Assembly: GCA_937138255.1 (NCBI GenBank)
Contig: CAKZOU010000067.1
Location: 35,516 to 99,515 of the forward strand
Direction of reading: 5' to 3'
DNA: 64,000 nt
DNA from: an uncultured Paracoccaceae bacterium
GTDB lineage: Bacteria; Pseudomonadota; Alphaproteobacteria; Rhodobacterales; Rhodobacteraceae
A model generated the notes under the pieces. The model saw nothing but the letters and a program-made list of their open reading frames with translations, searched no databases and was not told the origin of the DNA. This document shows positions 48,661 through 59,533 of the stretch, piece after piece. Every line of letters begins with the position of its first letter. The stretch's first letter is position 1. The position numbers were made by a program, and so were the translations under genes.

Positions 48661-49266
48661 ATGAGCGATCGCGAGGGCATTTTTTCGGGCGACGATCCTT
48701 TTGAGATTGCCCGCCGGTGGTTGGCCGAAGCGGAAGGCTCCGAGCCCAACGATCCCAACGCCATAGCTTTGGCCACGGTCGATCCTGCGGGGCTGCCGAA
48801 CGTTCGGATGGTGCTTCTCAAAGAGATCGAGGACGCAGCCTTCGTTTTCTATACCAATTATGAAAGCGCCAAAGGGCAGGAACTTGCCGCTTCGGGCAAG
48901 GTCGCCTTCGTCATGCATTGGAAATCCCTTCGGCGACAGATCCGGGTTCGAGGCGTCGTGAGCCGCGAGGACGGGCCGCAGGCCGACGCCTATTTCCGCT
49001 CTCGCAGCCTCAAGAGCCGGCTGGGCGCCTGGGCCTCTGCTCAGTCGCGCCCGCTTTCGTCTCGGGCAGCGCTGGTCGCCGACGTGGCCAAGGTGACGGC
49101 CGCGAAAGGAATCGATCCCGACCGTCCGCCGTTTTGGGGCGGTTTCAGGATTTTACCACTAGAGATTGAATTCTGGGCGGACGGATCATTTCGTTTGCAC
49201 GACAGGTTCCGTTGGACTCGCGATTCTACTCGCGAAGCGTGGAAAATAGCCCGCCTTAATCCTTGA
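48661..49266 (+). CDS. pdxH: Pyridoxine/pyridoxamine 5'-phosphate oxidase
   Basis: An FMN enzyme making pyridoxal 5'-phosphate. At 201 residues it is family length. Conserved segments are [55 protein letters not shown], and the C-terminal HDRFRWTR...W...RLNP that holds the substrate-binding Arg/His. An AT-rich 112-base gap follows to the cold-shock gene, with an inverted repeat directly after the stop. Confidence 0.96.
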   Translation: MSDREGIFSGDDPFEIARRWLAEAEGSEPNDPNAIALATVDPAGLPNVRMVLLKEIEDAAFVFYTNYESAKGQELAASGKVAFVMHWKSLRRQIRVRGVVSREDGPQADAYFRSRSLKSRLGAWASAQSRPLSSRAALVADVAKVTAAKGIDPDRPPFWGGFRILPLEIEFWADGSFRLHDRFRWTRDSTREAWKIARLNP

Positions 49267-49283
49267 CATTCACGCTTCGTGAA
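49263..49283 (+). promoter_or_regulatory. TTGACA hexamer with adjacent TTCACG/CGTGAA inverted repeat
   Basis: TTGACA at 49263-49268 overlaps the pdxH stop and is followed directly by a 6-3-6 inverted repeat (49269-49283). It could be the -35 plus operator for the downstream cold-shock gene, or a small hairpin ending pdxH. The -10 hexamer is poor and there is no T-tract. Confidence 0.35.
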
Positions 49284-49378
49284 CGGCATCTTCTTGAAAC
49301 GGAGAAGAATTCTCCGGTGTTATCGTTGCCCCCGTTGGAGAGGGCGGTTTCGGGAAGCGCTGTTGAGAAGCTCTATGA

Positions 49379-49927
49379 ATGTGTGAAAATATTGACATCG
49401 GTCGGATACTTCGCGGGGTCGTGAAGTGGTTTGATGCGACCAAAGGGTTTGGGTTTGTCGTCTCGGAATCTGGCGGCCCGGATATTTTGCTTCATAGCAA
49501 CGTCTTGCGAAATTTCGGACACAGCTCGGTTGCCGAGGGAGCCGCGATCGAAATGGCCGTTGTCGACACCGCGCGCGGTATGCAAGCGACCGAAGTGATT
49601 TCACTTTCACCTCCAGCCGCAAAGCCGGTGGCACAACTGAGCGAACTCTTCGGTCTTGATGAGAGCGACATTGCCGGTTTGCCGCTTCATGCTGCGCGGG
49701 TCAAATGGTTCGACAAAGCCAAAGGATTTGGTTTTGCAAACATCTTTGGCTTGGCAGATGACATTTTCATCCATATCGAGGTCCTGCGTCGCTCTGGCCT
49801 TTCTGATCTTGGCACTGGCGAAGCGATTTGCGTTCGCGTGACGGACGGCAAGCGCGGGAAAATGGCTGTTGAGGTTGAGGCGTGGGACAGCGCACTTGGA
49901 TGTGGCGGGGGATCTGGGCGGGACTGA
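49379..49927 (+). CDS. Tandem cold-shock-domain protein
   Basis: A 182-residue RNA-binding protein with two CSDs: about 10-75 (GVVKWFDATKGFGFVV) and 103-170 (ARVKWFDKAKGFGFAN). Each has the RNP1 motif KGFGF; RNP2 is DILLH in the first and DIFIH in the second, so both are recognisable. Two-domain CSPs occur in alphaproteobacteria. The domains are joined by a Pro/Ala linker and an Asp-rich segment. Its last 46 bases overlap the DUF192 gene. Confidence 0.88.
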   Translation: MCENIDIGRILRGVVKWFDATKGFGFVVSESGGPDILLHSNVLRNFGHSSVAEGAAIEMAVVDTARGMQATEVISLSPPAAKPVAQLSELFGLDESDIAGLPLHAARVKWFDKAKGFGFANIFGLADDIFIHIEVLRRSGLSDLGTGEAICVRVTDGKRGKMAVEVEAWDSALGCGGGSGRD

Positions 49928-50364
49928 CTGCCATAGTTCTTGCAGTTGCAACCCATTCCGTTGCTCAAGAGTGTGATGAGGCACGCCTGACCGTGGTCGG
50001 CGATTGGGGGCGTGCGCATTTCTCGGTCGTCATCGCCGATGATCCCTCCGAGCGGGCTCGCGGACTGATGTATGTTGAAAGTTTGGGAATGCTCGAGGGG
50101 ATGCTCTTCGTCTATCCAGAGCCGCAATCAGTAACTTTCTGGATGAAGAATACGCTGATCCCACTCGACATGCTTTTCCTGGATCCGGACGGGCGTATTT
50201 TGACCCTCCACGAGAATGCCATCCCGCTGGACGAAACCACAATTGGCGGCGGCGACGGTGTGAAGGCTGTCCTCGAAATCAACGGTGGCTTGGCGGATCG
50301 ACTTGGGATCGGCCTTGGCGATCGGGTAGAACATTCAGTATTTACCAGTTCTTGTGCCGGTTAG
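49882..50364 (+). CDS. DUF192-domain exported protein
   Basis: A 160-residue protein with an N-terminal signal-like hydrophobic segment (about 10-27, IWAGLTAIVLAVATHSVA) and a DUF192 domain (about 35-150) including RARGLMYVESL, MLFVYPEPQSVTFWMKNTLIPLDMLFLD and EINGG. DUF192 proteins are small periplasmic or extracytoplasmic proteins of unknown function. The start GTG at 49882 has a GAGGTTGAGG site and overlaps the cold-shock gene by 46 bases; ATG at 49900 is the alternative. Confidence 0.82.
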   Translation: MGQRTWMWRGIWAGLTAIVLAVATHSVAQECDEARLTVVGDWGRAHFSVVIADDPSERARGLMYVESLGMLEGMLFVYPEPQSVTFWMKNTLIPLDMLFLDPDGRILTLHENAIPLDETTIGGGDGVKAVLEINGGLADRLGIGLGDRVEHSVFTSSCAG

Positions 50365-50405
50365 GCCTTTTCAAACCTCCTCCCCGCGTCTAATCACGCA
50401 CTCGT

Positions 50406-50482
50406 CGGGGCGTAGCGCAGCCTGGTAGCGCGACGGTTTTGGGTACCGTAGGTCGTAGGTTCGAATCCTATCGCCCCGACCA
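50406..50482 (+). tRNA. tRNA-Pro (anticodon TGG)
   Basis: A 77-base tRNA with acceptor stem CGGGGCG/CGCCCCG, D arm beginning AGCGCAGCCTGG, anticodon loop TTTGGGT (TGG, reading proline CCA/CCG), a T arm with GGTTCGAATCC, and an encoded CCA end. It lies 42 bases after the DUF192 gene and 80 before the small exported protein gene. Confidence 0.97.
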
Positions 50483-50561
50483 CTTCACTGAGACGAATTG
50501 CTCAATTGACCTGATCGGTCGCCTTTCGCACCCTTTGGCATCTTCTTTTGGAGGCTGGATC

Positions 50562-50900
50562 ATGACCTATCTCAAAAACTTACTCGCCAGTTCAATACTT
50601 GTTGCGGCTGGGTCGGTGGCATCTGCCGTCGAACTGCCCTCGTCTAGTGTTTTCGCAGGATTCGTCTGGACAATGGGCGGCGGCCCGGGCCTGACCTTGA
50701 AATATGTGAGTTCCAATGCGCTCAACACACCAGTTCTCTCGGCGGGCGTAAGCTACTATTTCGATAACGGTTTCGGCGCAGACCTGGGGATCGCATACAA
50801 CACCTGCACCCTGTCGGGAACAGTCGGTTACGACTTCTTGCAAAACGGGTTTCAGTTTGGCGTCGGCGCATTGGCCAACCCATATTGCCTACCGTTCTAG
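50562..50900 (+). CDS. Small exported beta-rich protein
   Basis: A 112-residue protein starting MTYLKNLLASSILVAAG, with a signal peptide (about 1-22, cleaved near AVE) and a mature part with glycine- and aromatic-rich strands (FAGFVWTMGGGPGLTLKYVS, SAGVSYYFDNGFGADLGIAY, FQFGVGALANPYC) resembling outer-membrane or porin-like fragments. Two cysteines (about 93 and 109) may pair. I do not recognise the family. The start has GGAGG upstream. A strong terminator follows. Confidence 0.7.
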   Translation: MTYLKNLLASSILVAAGSVASAVELPSSSVFAGFVWTMGGGPGLTLKYVSSNALNTPVLSAGVSYYFDNGFGADLGIAYNTCTLSGTVGYDFLQNGFQFGVGALANPYCLPF

Positions 50901-50927
50901 GTTACAAACACCGCAGTTTCGAGTTGG

Positions 50928-50962
50928 CGCCGCTCTGAGAGAATCAGGGCGGCGTTTTTTTT
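50928..50962 (+). terminator. Intrinsic terminator after the small exported protein
   Basis: An 11-base stem CGCCGCTCTGA/TCAGGGCGGCG with one mismatch/GU pair and a 5-base loop, followed by eight T residues (50955-50962). Plus-strand terminator. Confidence 0.9.
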
Positions 50963-51171
50963 CGCGCCGGTTGTCATTTGAACCAACGTCTTAACCCCGA
51001 CTCGTAAGTATTCAAAACCTAGCCGGATTTCTGCCCCGCCGGAAATGGGGGGGGCGGAACGCTCTTCAACAGAGTTATCAACAGAGCCATCCACAGCAGT
51101 GTCAGATCGAATCCCCGTCAACGGAAATTTTCGCTAGGAAGGGTAAAAATCACGTTGACCGTGCCTGTCGA

Positions 51172-51187
51172 TCACGTCAGGTTGTGG
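51172..51187. promoter_or_regulatory. Degenerate NrdR-type box 1
   Basis: TCACGTCAGGTTGTGG matches the NrdR half-sites CAC and GTG but few central positions; it is 31 bases centre to centre from box 2, the usual spacing for paired NrdR boxes. It overlaps the likely -10. Confidence 0.45.
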
Positions 51188-51202
51188 GGGCCGACAAAAG
51201 GG

Positions 51203-51218
51203 ACACAAGATTTAGTGT
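51203..51218. promoter_or_regulatory. NrdR-type box 2 upstream of nrdJ
   Basis: ACACAAGATTTAGTGT matches the NrdR consensus (acaCwAtATaTwGtgt) at 14 of 16 positions. NrdR represses ribonucleotide reductase genes when dATP is high. It lies about 180 bases before the nrdJ start. Confidence 0.72.
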
Positions 51219-51398
51219 CCATGCGGTGGCAGGGACAAAGACCTCAGTGAAGAGGCTCTGGTTCAAAGGAGCCGAGGACGCAGGAAGCAATGGCTTTCCA
51301 GCGACAGGTTACTTGATCTTGTCATCGAGGCACTCGGGGGCGCGATGCGCCAGACTATTCAAAAGGCCGCAACGTCGGCCGTGCAGGGGCAAGGTGCG

Positions 51399-54300
51399 AT
51401 GAAGATCGAACGTAATTTCACGAAAGCTGGCAAAGACGCTTATAACGAGGTCGAGTTCCGCTCGACCTCTTCCGAGATCCGCAATCCCGACGGCAAGATC
51501 GTCTTCAAGCTCGACAACTGCGAGATCCCGTCCGATTGGAGCCAGGTTGCGAGCGACGTCATCGCGCAGAAATATTTCCGCAAGGCGGGCGTTCCATCTG
51601 CGGTGAAACCGGTCAAGGAAAAGGGCGTTCCGTCTTTCCTCTGGCGTTCGGTTCCGGCCGAAGGCGCAACCTTCGGCGGCGAGACCTCGGCCAAGCAGGT
51701 GTTTGATCGCCTTGCCGGCGCCTGGGCCTATTGGGGCTGGAAGGGCGGCTATTTCTCGACCGAGGCCGACGCCAAAGCCTATTACGACGAGATGCGCTTC
51801 ATGCTGGCCACCCAGCGCGCCGCGCCGAACAGCCCGCAGTGGTTCAACACCGGCCTGCACTGGGCTTACGGTATCGACGGCCCGGCGCAGGGCCACCACT
51901 ATGTCGATTACAAGACCGGCGTTCTGACCAAATCCGCCTCGTCCTACGAACACCCACAGCCGCACGCCTGCTTCATCCAGTCGGTCGCCGACGATCTCGT
52001 CAACGAAGGTGGGATCATGGACCTCTGGGTCCGCGAGGCGCGCCTCTTCAAATACGGCTCGGGCACCGGCACCAACTTCTCCTCTCTGCGCGGCGAGGGC
52101 GAAAAGCTCTCGGGCGGCGGCAAGTCCTCGGGCCTGATGGGCTTCCTCAAGATCGGCGACCGTGCTGCCGGCGCGATCAAGTCGGGCGGCACCACCCGCC
52201 GCGCGGCCAAGATGGTTATTGTCGATGCCGATCACCCCGATATCGAGGATTTCATCAACTGGAAGGTCATCGAAGAGCAGAAGGTCGCCTCGATCGTCGC
52301 CGGTTCCAAGATGCACGAGCAGAAGCTCAACGGCATCTTCGCCGCGATCCGCTCGTGGGATGGTGCTGAGGCCGACGCCTTTGATCCCAAGGTCAACGAG
52401 GGCCTGAAAGAGGCAATCCGCGACGCCAAGCGCGTGATGATCCCCGAGACCTATATAAAGCGCGTCCTCGATTACGCGCGTCAGGGCCACACCTCGATCG
52501 AATTCCCGACCTACGACACCGACTGGGATTCGGAAGCCTATGCCTCCGTCTCGGGCCAGAACTCGAACAACTCGATCCGCGTCACCGACGCCTTCCTCAA
52601 GGCTGTCGAGGAAGATGGCGACTGGGAGCTTATCAACCGCAAGGATGGCAAGGTTTCCAAGACCATCAAGGCGCGCGATCTTTGGGATCAGGTCGGCCAT
52701 GCCGCCTGGGCCTGTGCCGATCCGGGCATCCAGTATCACGACACGGTCAACGCCTGGCACACCTGCCCCGAAGACGGCGAGATCCGCGGTTCCAACCCCT
52801 GCTCGGAATACATGTTCCTCGACGACACGGCCTGCAACCTCGCCTCGATGAACCTCCTGACCTTCTACAAGGACGGCGAGTTCCAGGTTGAGGATTATAT
52901 GCACGCGACGCGTCTGTGGACGCTGACGCTCGAAATCTCGGTGATGATGGCGCAGTTTCCGTCGAAGGAAATCGCCCAGCTGTCCTATGATTTCCGCACC
53001 CTTGGCCTCGGCTATGCCAATATCGGCGGCCTTCTGATGAACATGGGGCTAGGCTACGACAGCGACGAGGGCCGCGCCCTTGGTGGTGCGCTGACCGCGA
53101 TCATGACCGGCGTGGCCTATGCCACTTCGGCCGAGATTGCAGGCGAACTTGGGGCTTTCGCCAAGTTCGAGAAAAACCGCGCCCATATGCTTCGCGTGAT
53201 CCGCAACCACCGCAATGCCGCCTATGGCAAGACCGATGGCTATGAGGGCCTCGCGGTCAAGCCGGTGGCGCTCGATCACAGGAACTGCCCCGACCAGCGC
53301 CTTGTGAAACTGGCGATGGAGGCCTGGGACGAAGCGCTCGCCCTTGGCGAAAAGCACGGCTACCGCAACGCCCAGACCAGCGTCATCGCGCCCACCGGCA
53401 CGATCGGCCTTGTGATGGATTGCGACACCACCGGCATCGAGCCCGACTTCGCGCTGGTGAAGTTCAAGAAGCTTGCCGGCGGCGGTTATTTCAAGATCAT
53501 CAACCAGTCGGTTCCGGCGGCGCTTGAAAAGCTCGGCTATGGCTCGGCCCAGATCGAAGAAATCATCGCCTATGCCGTGGGCCACGGCTCGCTCGGGCAG
53601 GCGCCCGCGATCAACCACACCTCGCTCATCGGCCACGGCTTCGGTCAGGCCGAGCTCGACAAGATCGAAGGCGCGCTGAAAACCGCCTTCGACATCAAGT
53701 TCGTCTTCAACCAGTGGACCTTGGGCGAAGAGTTCTGCCAAAAGACCCTCGGCATCCCCGCCGAGAAGCTCAACGACCCGACCTTCAACCTGCTTCAGCA
53801 TCTGGGCTTCAGCCGCAAAGAGATCGAAGCCGCCAACGACCACGTCTGCGGCACCATGACCCTCGAAGGCGCGCCCTTCCTCAAGGACGAGCACCTCACC
53901 GTCTTCGACTGCGCCAACCCCTGCGGCAAGAAGGGCAAGCGTTTCCTCTCGGTGGGCAGCCACATCACCATGATGGCCGCCGCCCAGTCGTTCATCTCGG
54001 GCGCGATCTCGAAAACGATCAACATGCCCAATGACGCGACGATCGAGGATTGCCAGAAGGCCTATGAGCTGTCGTGGAGCCTTGGCATCAAGGCCAACGC
54101 GCTTTACCGCGATGGATCGAAGCTGAGCCAGCCGCTCGCCGCCGCCCTCGTCGAGGACGACGACGATGCCGCCGAGGTTCTTGCCACCGGCTCGCAGCAG
54201 GAGAAGGCCGTGGTTCTGGCCGAGAAGATCATCGAGAAGGTGATCGTCAAGGAACTGATCCGCACGCACCGCGAAAAGCTCCCCGAGCGCCGCAAGGGCT

Positions 54301-55067
54301 ATACCCAGAAGGCGATCGTCGGCGGCCACAAGGTCTATCTGCGGACCGGTGAATATCAGGACGGCAAGCTCGGTGAAATCTTCATCGACATGCACAAAGA
54401 GGGCGCCGGCTTCCGTGCGATGATGAACAACTTCGCCATCGCGGTCTCGGTCGGCCTTCAGTATGGCGTGCCGCTGGAGGAGTTTGTCGACGCCTTCACC
54501 TTCACCAAGTTCGAGCCCGCCGGCATGGTTCAGGGCAACGATTCGATTAAACAGGCCACCTCGATCCTCGATTATATCTTCCGCGAACTGGCGGTGAGCT
54601 ATCTCGACCGGACCGACCTTGCCCATGTCAAACCGCAAGGCGCGGCGTTTGATGATCTGGGCCGTGGCGAGGAAGAGGGCCGCTCCAATTTTAAGGAGCC
54701 GAGCGAAAACGCCGCCTCGAAATCGCTCGAGGTGCTGCGTCAGATCTCGTCGACCGGCTATCTGCGCAAGCGAATGCCTCAAGAACTTGTCGTCCTCAAC
54801 GGCGGCATGGGGGCCACCGCCTTCGCCACCGGCACCGATCCGGTCGCCGCGCTCGAAACGCTGGTTCCCGCCGTGGCCTCGTCGACGATTTCGGCGGCCT
54901 CCTCGACCGCCGTTTCCAGCGGCACGGTCAGCATCTCGGCCCGCGACAAGGCCAAGATGCAGGGCTATGAGGGCGATCCATGCGGCGAATGCGGCAACTA
55001 CACACTGGTGCGTAACGGCACCTGCATGAAGTGCAACACCTGCGGCGGCACCAGCGGCTGTAGCTAA
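51399..55067 (+). CDS. nrdJ: Adenosylcobalamin-dependent ribonucleotide reductase (class II)
   Basis: Makes deoxyribonucleotides with coenzyme B12 as radical source, working with or without oxygen. At 1222 residues it is the long alphaproteobacterial form. Landmarks are [14 protein letters not shown] near residue 200 and the catalytic block [21 protein letters not shown] near 466. The phosphate-binding [20 protein letters not shown] is near 665, and a zinc-ribbon C-terminus ([21 protein letters not shown]) carries reducing cysteines. The start MKIERNF at 51399 agrees with the family; an ATG at 51345 is also open. Two NrdR boxes lie upstream; no cobalamin riboswitch is recognisable. A strong terminator follows. 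Confidence 0.95.
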   Translation: MKIERNFTKAGKDAYNEVEFRSTSSEIRNPDGKIVFKLDNCEIPSDWSQVASDVIAQKYFRKAGVPSAVKPVKEKGVPSFLWRSVPAEGATFGGETSAKQVFDRLAGAWAYWGWKGGYFSTEADAKAYYDEMRFMLATQRAAPNSPQWFNTGLHWAYGIDGPAQGHHYVDYKTGVLTKSASSYEHPQPHACFIQSVADDLVNEGGIMDLWVREARLFKYGSGTGTNFSSLRGEGEKLSGGGKSSGLMGFLKIGDRAAGAIKSGGTTRRAAKMVIVDADHPDIEDFINWKVIEEQKVASIVAGSKMHEQKLNGIFAAIRSWDGAEADAFDPKVNEGLKEAIRDAKRVMIPETYIKRVLDYARQGHTSIEFPTYDTDWDSEAYASVSGQNSNNSIRVTDAFLKAVEEDGDWELINRKDGKVSKTIKARDLWDQVGHAAWACADPGIQYHDTVNAWHTCPEDGEIRGSNPCSEYMFLDDTACNLASMNLLTFYKDGEFQVEDYMHATRLWTLTLEISVMMAQFPSKEIAQLSYDFRTLGLGYANIGGLLMNMGLGYDSDEGRALGGALTAIMTGVAYATSAEIAGELGAFAKFEKNRAHMLRVIRNHRNAAYGKTDGYEGLAVKPVALDHRNCPDQRLVKLAMEAWDEALALGEKHGYRNAQTSVIAPTGTIGLVMDCDTTGIEPDFALVKFKKLAGGGYFKIINQSVPAALEKLGYGSAQIEEIIAYAVGHGSLGQAPAINHTSLIGHGFGQAELDKIEGALKTAFDIKFVFNQWTLGEEFCQKTLGIPAEKLNDPTFNLLQHLGFSRKEIEAANDHVCGTMTLEGAPFLKDEHLTVFDCANPCGKKGKRFLSVGSHITMMAAAQSFISGAISKTINMPNDATIEDCQKAYELSWSLGIKANALYRDGSKLSQPLAAALVEDDDDAAEVLATGSQQEKAVVLAEKIIEKVIVKELIRTHREKLPERRKGYTQKAIVGGHKVYLRTGEYQDGKLGEIFIDMHKEGAGFRAMMNNFAIAVSVGLQYGVPLEEFVDAFTFTKFEPAGMVQGNDSIKQATSILDYIFRELAVSYLDRTDLAHVKPQGAAFDDLGRGEEEGRSNFKEPSENAASKSLEVLRQISSTGYLRKRMPQELVVLNGGMGATAFATGTDPVAALETLVPAVASSTISAASSTAVSSGTVSISARDKAKMQGYEGDPCGECGNYTLVRNGTCMKCNTCGGTSGCS

Positions 55068-55160
55068 CAGGGTCCGGCGCGGGTGCGCTCGCGCCGCCGA
55101 CGTTCAGGCCGCAGGCAGAAACCGGGCGGTACATAGAATGAGCCTGAACGGCGAGACTAT

Positions 55161-55180
55161 ACGGGGGCTTCGGCCCCCGT
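55161..55180 (+). terminator. Intrinsic terminator of nrdJ
   Basis: A perfect 8-base stem ACGGGGGC/GCCCCCGT closed by a TTCG tetraloop, followed by TTTTTTCTTTT. A textbook rho-independent site. Confidence 0.93.
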
Positions 55181-55215
55181 TTTTTCTTTTGGGGGCAAAG
55201 ATTTGCAAGCGGACC

Positions 55216-55638
55216 CTAACCTTTGGGAATCTCAAACCCCGGCGCGGCCAGCTCAAACCCCTCAAACTGAAATCCCGGGCTGACGGTGCAGCCCACAAGC
55301 GTCCAATCGCCCGTGGTCTCCGCCGCCTGCCAGTGCCCTACCGGCACGATCCCCTGCGGCCGCGCGCCCGAGGCAAGGTCGGGGCCAAGGGTGAGCGTGG
55401 TCGCGGGGCCTTCATCGCTGGCCGAGATATGCAGAAGGATCGGCGCTCCGGCATAATGGTGCCAGATCTCCATGGCATCGACGCGGTGCCAATGGCTCCG
55501 CTCGCCCCGCCGCAAAAGGAAGTAGATACAAGTGCCTACAGGCCGACCTTCACCTTCCGCCGCCCAGGTCTGGCGATACCAGCCCCCTTCGGGGTGCGGC
55601 GCGAGGCCCAGCAAGTGGATGATCTCATCTGCTTTCAT
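55216..55638 (-). CDS. DUF985 (cupin_5) family protein
   Basis: A 140-residue single-domain cupin of the DUF985 family. Typical segments are PHPEGGWYRQTW near residue 15, the metal-site-like SHWHRVDAMEIWHHYAGAP near 50 and VPVGHWQAAE near 97. Function unknown; related proteins bind small ligands. It is convergent with nrdJ, whose terminator lies between. Confidence 0.85.
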   Translation of the reverse strand: MKADEIIHLLGLAPHPEGGWYRQTWAAEGEGRPVGTCIYFLLRRGERSHWHRVDAMEIWHHYAGAPILLHISASDEGPATTLTLGPDLASGARPQGIVPVGHWQAAETTGDWTLVGCTVSPGFQFEGFELAAPGFEIPKG

Positions 55639-55720
55639 AGGGAGAAACTAGCGTGGGCTGCGCCAGAGGCAATTGTAATTCGTGCGGCAACGAGCGAGCC
55701 TCACCACGAGAGGAGCCACC

Positions 55721-56779
55721 ATGAACCATCCCATCGTCATCGTCGGAGCCGGCATCGTCGGCGCGTCCATCGCCTGGAATCTCGCCCGGCGTGGCAAGCC
55801 CGTCCTGATCCTCGACCAGACCGGTATCGGCAAAGGCGCGACCGGGCGCAGCTTTGGCTGGATCAACGCCAATTTCGCCGAAACACCCGCCTACTTTGCC
55901 CTGCGCTCGGCCGCCATCGACGCCCATCACGAGATGGAGGCCGCCCTCGGCCCGGTGGCAACCCGATGGACTGGCTGCCTCTGGTGGGAGGATGAGGGCG
56001 CCTCCTTCGATGCCCATGTCGCCGAACTCGCGGCCTTCGGCTACGAGGCGCAGGTCGTAGCCCGCCCCGAGATCGCCCGCATGGCTCCCGCGCTGGCCAC
56101 GCCGCCCGATCAGGCGATCCATGTGGCCCGCGAAGGCGGCGCCGATGGCGAGGTGATCGCCGCGCGCCTGATCGAGGCCGCAGTCGCACTCGGCGCGAAG
56201 ATCTGGATCGGCCCGAAAGCCAATGGTTTCCTGCGCCAAGGCGGACGGGTGATCGGCGTGGCTACCGACCACGGCCCCGTGCCCGCATCTCAGGTGATTG
56301 TCGCCGCAGGCGCAGGAGCGGCAACCCTCACCGGCCTGCCAATGGCCAACAAGCCCGGCCTGATCCTCCGCACCCGCCCGCTGCCTGCAATCCTCGGCCC
56401 CATCATCATGGCGCCCGATGTGCACTTCCGGCAAGACGCCGAGGGACGGATCGTCGCGGGCGAGATCTTCTCCGGCGATGGGCCGGGTCAGGCCAGTATC
56501 ACAACTGATCCCGGCTCCCTCGCCCTCGAACTCATCGAACGCATAAGGGTGCACCTTCCGGGCCAAGAGATCGAGATCGAACGTGTCACCTTCGGCCTGC
56601 GACCCGTCCCCAAAGACGGCTTGCCGGCAGTCGGACCACTGGAAGAGGGGCTCTACATCGCCTCGATGCACTCGGGCATCACGCTCGCCCCACTGATTGG
56701 CACCCTCGTCGCACTGGAAATTGCCGAAGGAAGCGAAGCTCCCGAGCTCGCCCCATTCCGCCCAAGCCGCCTCTCTTAG
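55721..56779 (+). CDS. FAD-dependent oxidoreductase (D-amino acid oxidase/GlpO-like, DAO family)
   Basis: A 352-residue DAO-family flavoprotein. The dinucleotide motif is VIVGAGIVGASIAWNLARRG (5-24), and the C-terminal SGITLAPLIGTLVALEI is the family FAD-binding end. The start at 55721 follows GAGGAGCC. Substrate unknown: amines, sarcosine-like compounds or D-amino acids are all possible. It points toward eno, from which it is separated by 71 bases holding GC-rich hairpins. Confidence 0.88.
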   Translation: MNHPIVIVGAGIVGASIAWNLARRGKPVLILDQTGIGKGATGRSFGWINANFAETPAYFALRSAAIDAHHEMEAALGPVATRWTGCLWWEDEGASFDAHVAELAAFGYEAQVVARPEIARMAPALATPPDQAIHVAREGGADGEVIAARLIEAAVALGAKIWIGPKANGFLRQGGRVIGVATDHGPVPASQVIVAAGAGAATLTGLPMANKPGLILRTRPLPAILGPIIMAPDVHFRQDAEGRIVAGEIFSGDGPGQASITTDPGSLALELIERIRVHLPGQEIEIERVTFGLRPVPKDGLPAVGPLEEGLYIASMHSGITLAPLIGTLVALEIAEGSEAPELAPFRPSRLS

Positions 56780-56850
56780 AGGCCCGAAAATATCCTCGGG
56801 GGGTGAATGCGCCAGAGGCGCAGAGGGGGGCAGACAGCCCCCCAACTCGC

Positions 56851-59042
<2,192 letters not shown>

Positions 59043-59043
59043 C

Positions 59044-59463
59044 TTACTTTTCCTTCTTGGCGAGCGGCACGCCGTAAAGCTCGAGCCTGTGCCCCATCAG
59101 CCTGAAGCCCAGCTTGGCGGCGATTTTCTCCTGTAGCGCCTCAATCTCGGGATCCACAAACTCGACCACCTCGCCCGAATTCATGTCGATCAGGTGATCG
59201 TGATGCTCGCGGTCGGCGGTTTCATAGCGCGCACGGCCATCGCCGAACTCGTGCTTGTCGAGGATGCCCGCCTCTTCGAAAAGCTTGACCGTGCGATAGA
59301 CCGTAGCAAGCGAGATGCGCGGATCAACGCGCGAGGCGCGGTTATAGAGCTCTTCAACATCGGGATGATCGTCGGCTGCCTCAAGCACAGTGGCAATGGT
59401 CCGCCGCTGTTCGGTCATTCGAAGGCCATTTGCCTCGCAGCGCGCCAGTATCGACTTTGCCAT
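59044..59463 (-). CDS. fur: Fur-family metal-responsive regulator
   Basis: A 139-residue Fur-family repressor. A winged HTH is at about 8-85 (RMTEQRRTIATVLEAADDHPDVEELYNRA, SLATVYRTVKLFEEAGI). The dimerisation domain has the metal-ligand cluster EHHDHLI and the C-terminal LELYGVP. It resembles alphaproteobacterial Fur/Mur, which can respond to manganese or iron, more than Irr or Zur. It is directly followed by the EamA gene. Confidence 0.85.
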   Translation of the reverse strand: MAKSILARCEANGLRMTEQRRTIATVLEAADDHPDVEELYNRASRVDPRISLATVYRTVKLFEEAGILDKHEFGDGRARYETADREHHDHLIDMNSGEVVEFVDPEIEALQEKIAAKLGFRLMGHRLELYGVPLAKKEK

Positions 59464-59533
59464 CTGCCCTTACCCCGTTGGTCGCGGCTTCAAGGGCGAT
59501 GTAGCGACAGGACGCGCCGGTGAAAACCCTTTT

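Larger units (their letters stand above)
50963..51398. other. Long gene-free region upstream of nrdJ
   Basis: No convincing gene in these 436 bases. A minus-strand reading frame (50897-51121) covers a terminator and lacks family features. The stretch holds two DnaA-box-like sequences (51075-51083, 51087-51095), a weak promoter (TTGACC at 51155) and two NrdR-type boxes (51172-51187, 51203-51218). Confidence 0.7.

Noticed and set aside
50897..51121. A 74-codon minus-strand frame
   Set aside because: It crosses a strong plus-strand terminator and a gene-free regulatory region and has no family features.
50963..51398. Cobalamin riboswitch before nrdJ
   Set aside because: I could not find the conserved B12-box-like sequence or the expected core helices; NrdR boxes explain the region better. 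A covariance-model search would settle it.
51309..54782. Two long minus-strand frames opposite nrdJ (531 and 577 codons)
   Set aside because: Both are complements of the nrdJ catalytic regions and have no independent support.
56825..56843. GGGGGGC/GCCCCCC hairpin between the FAD oxidoreductase gene and eno as terminator
   Set aside because: It has no T-tract on either side. It may be a GC-rich intergenic repeat of this family, but I see only one copy here.
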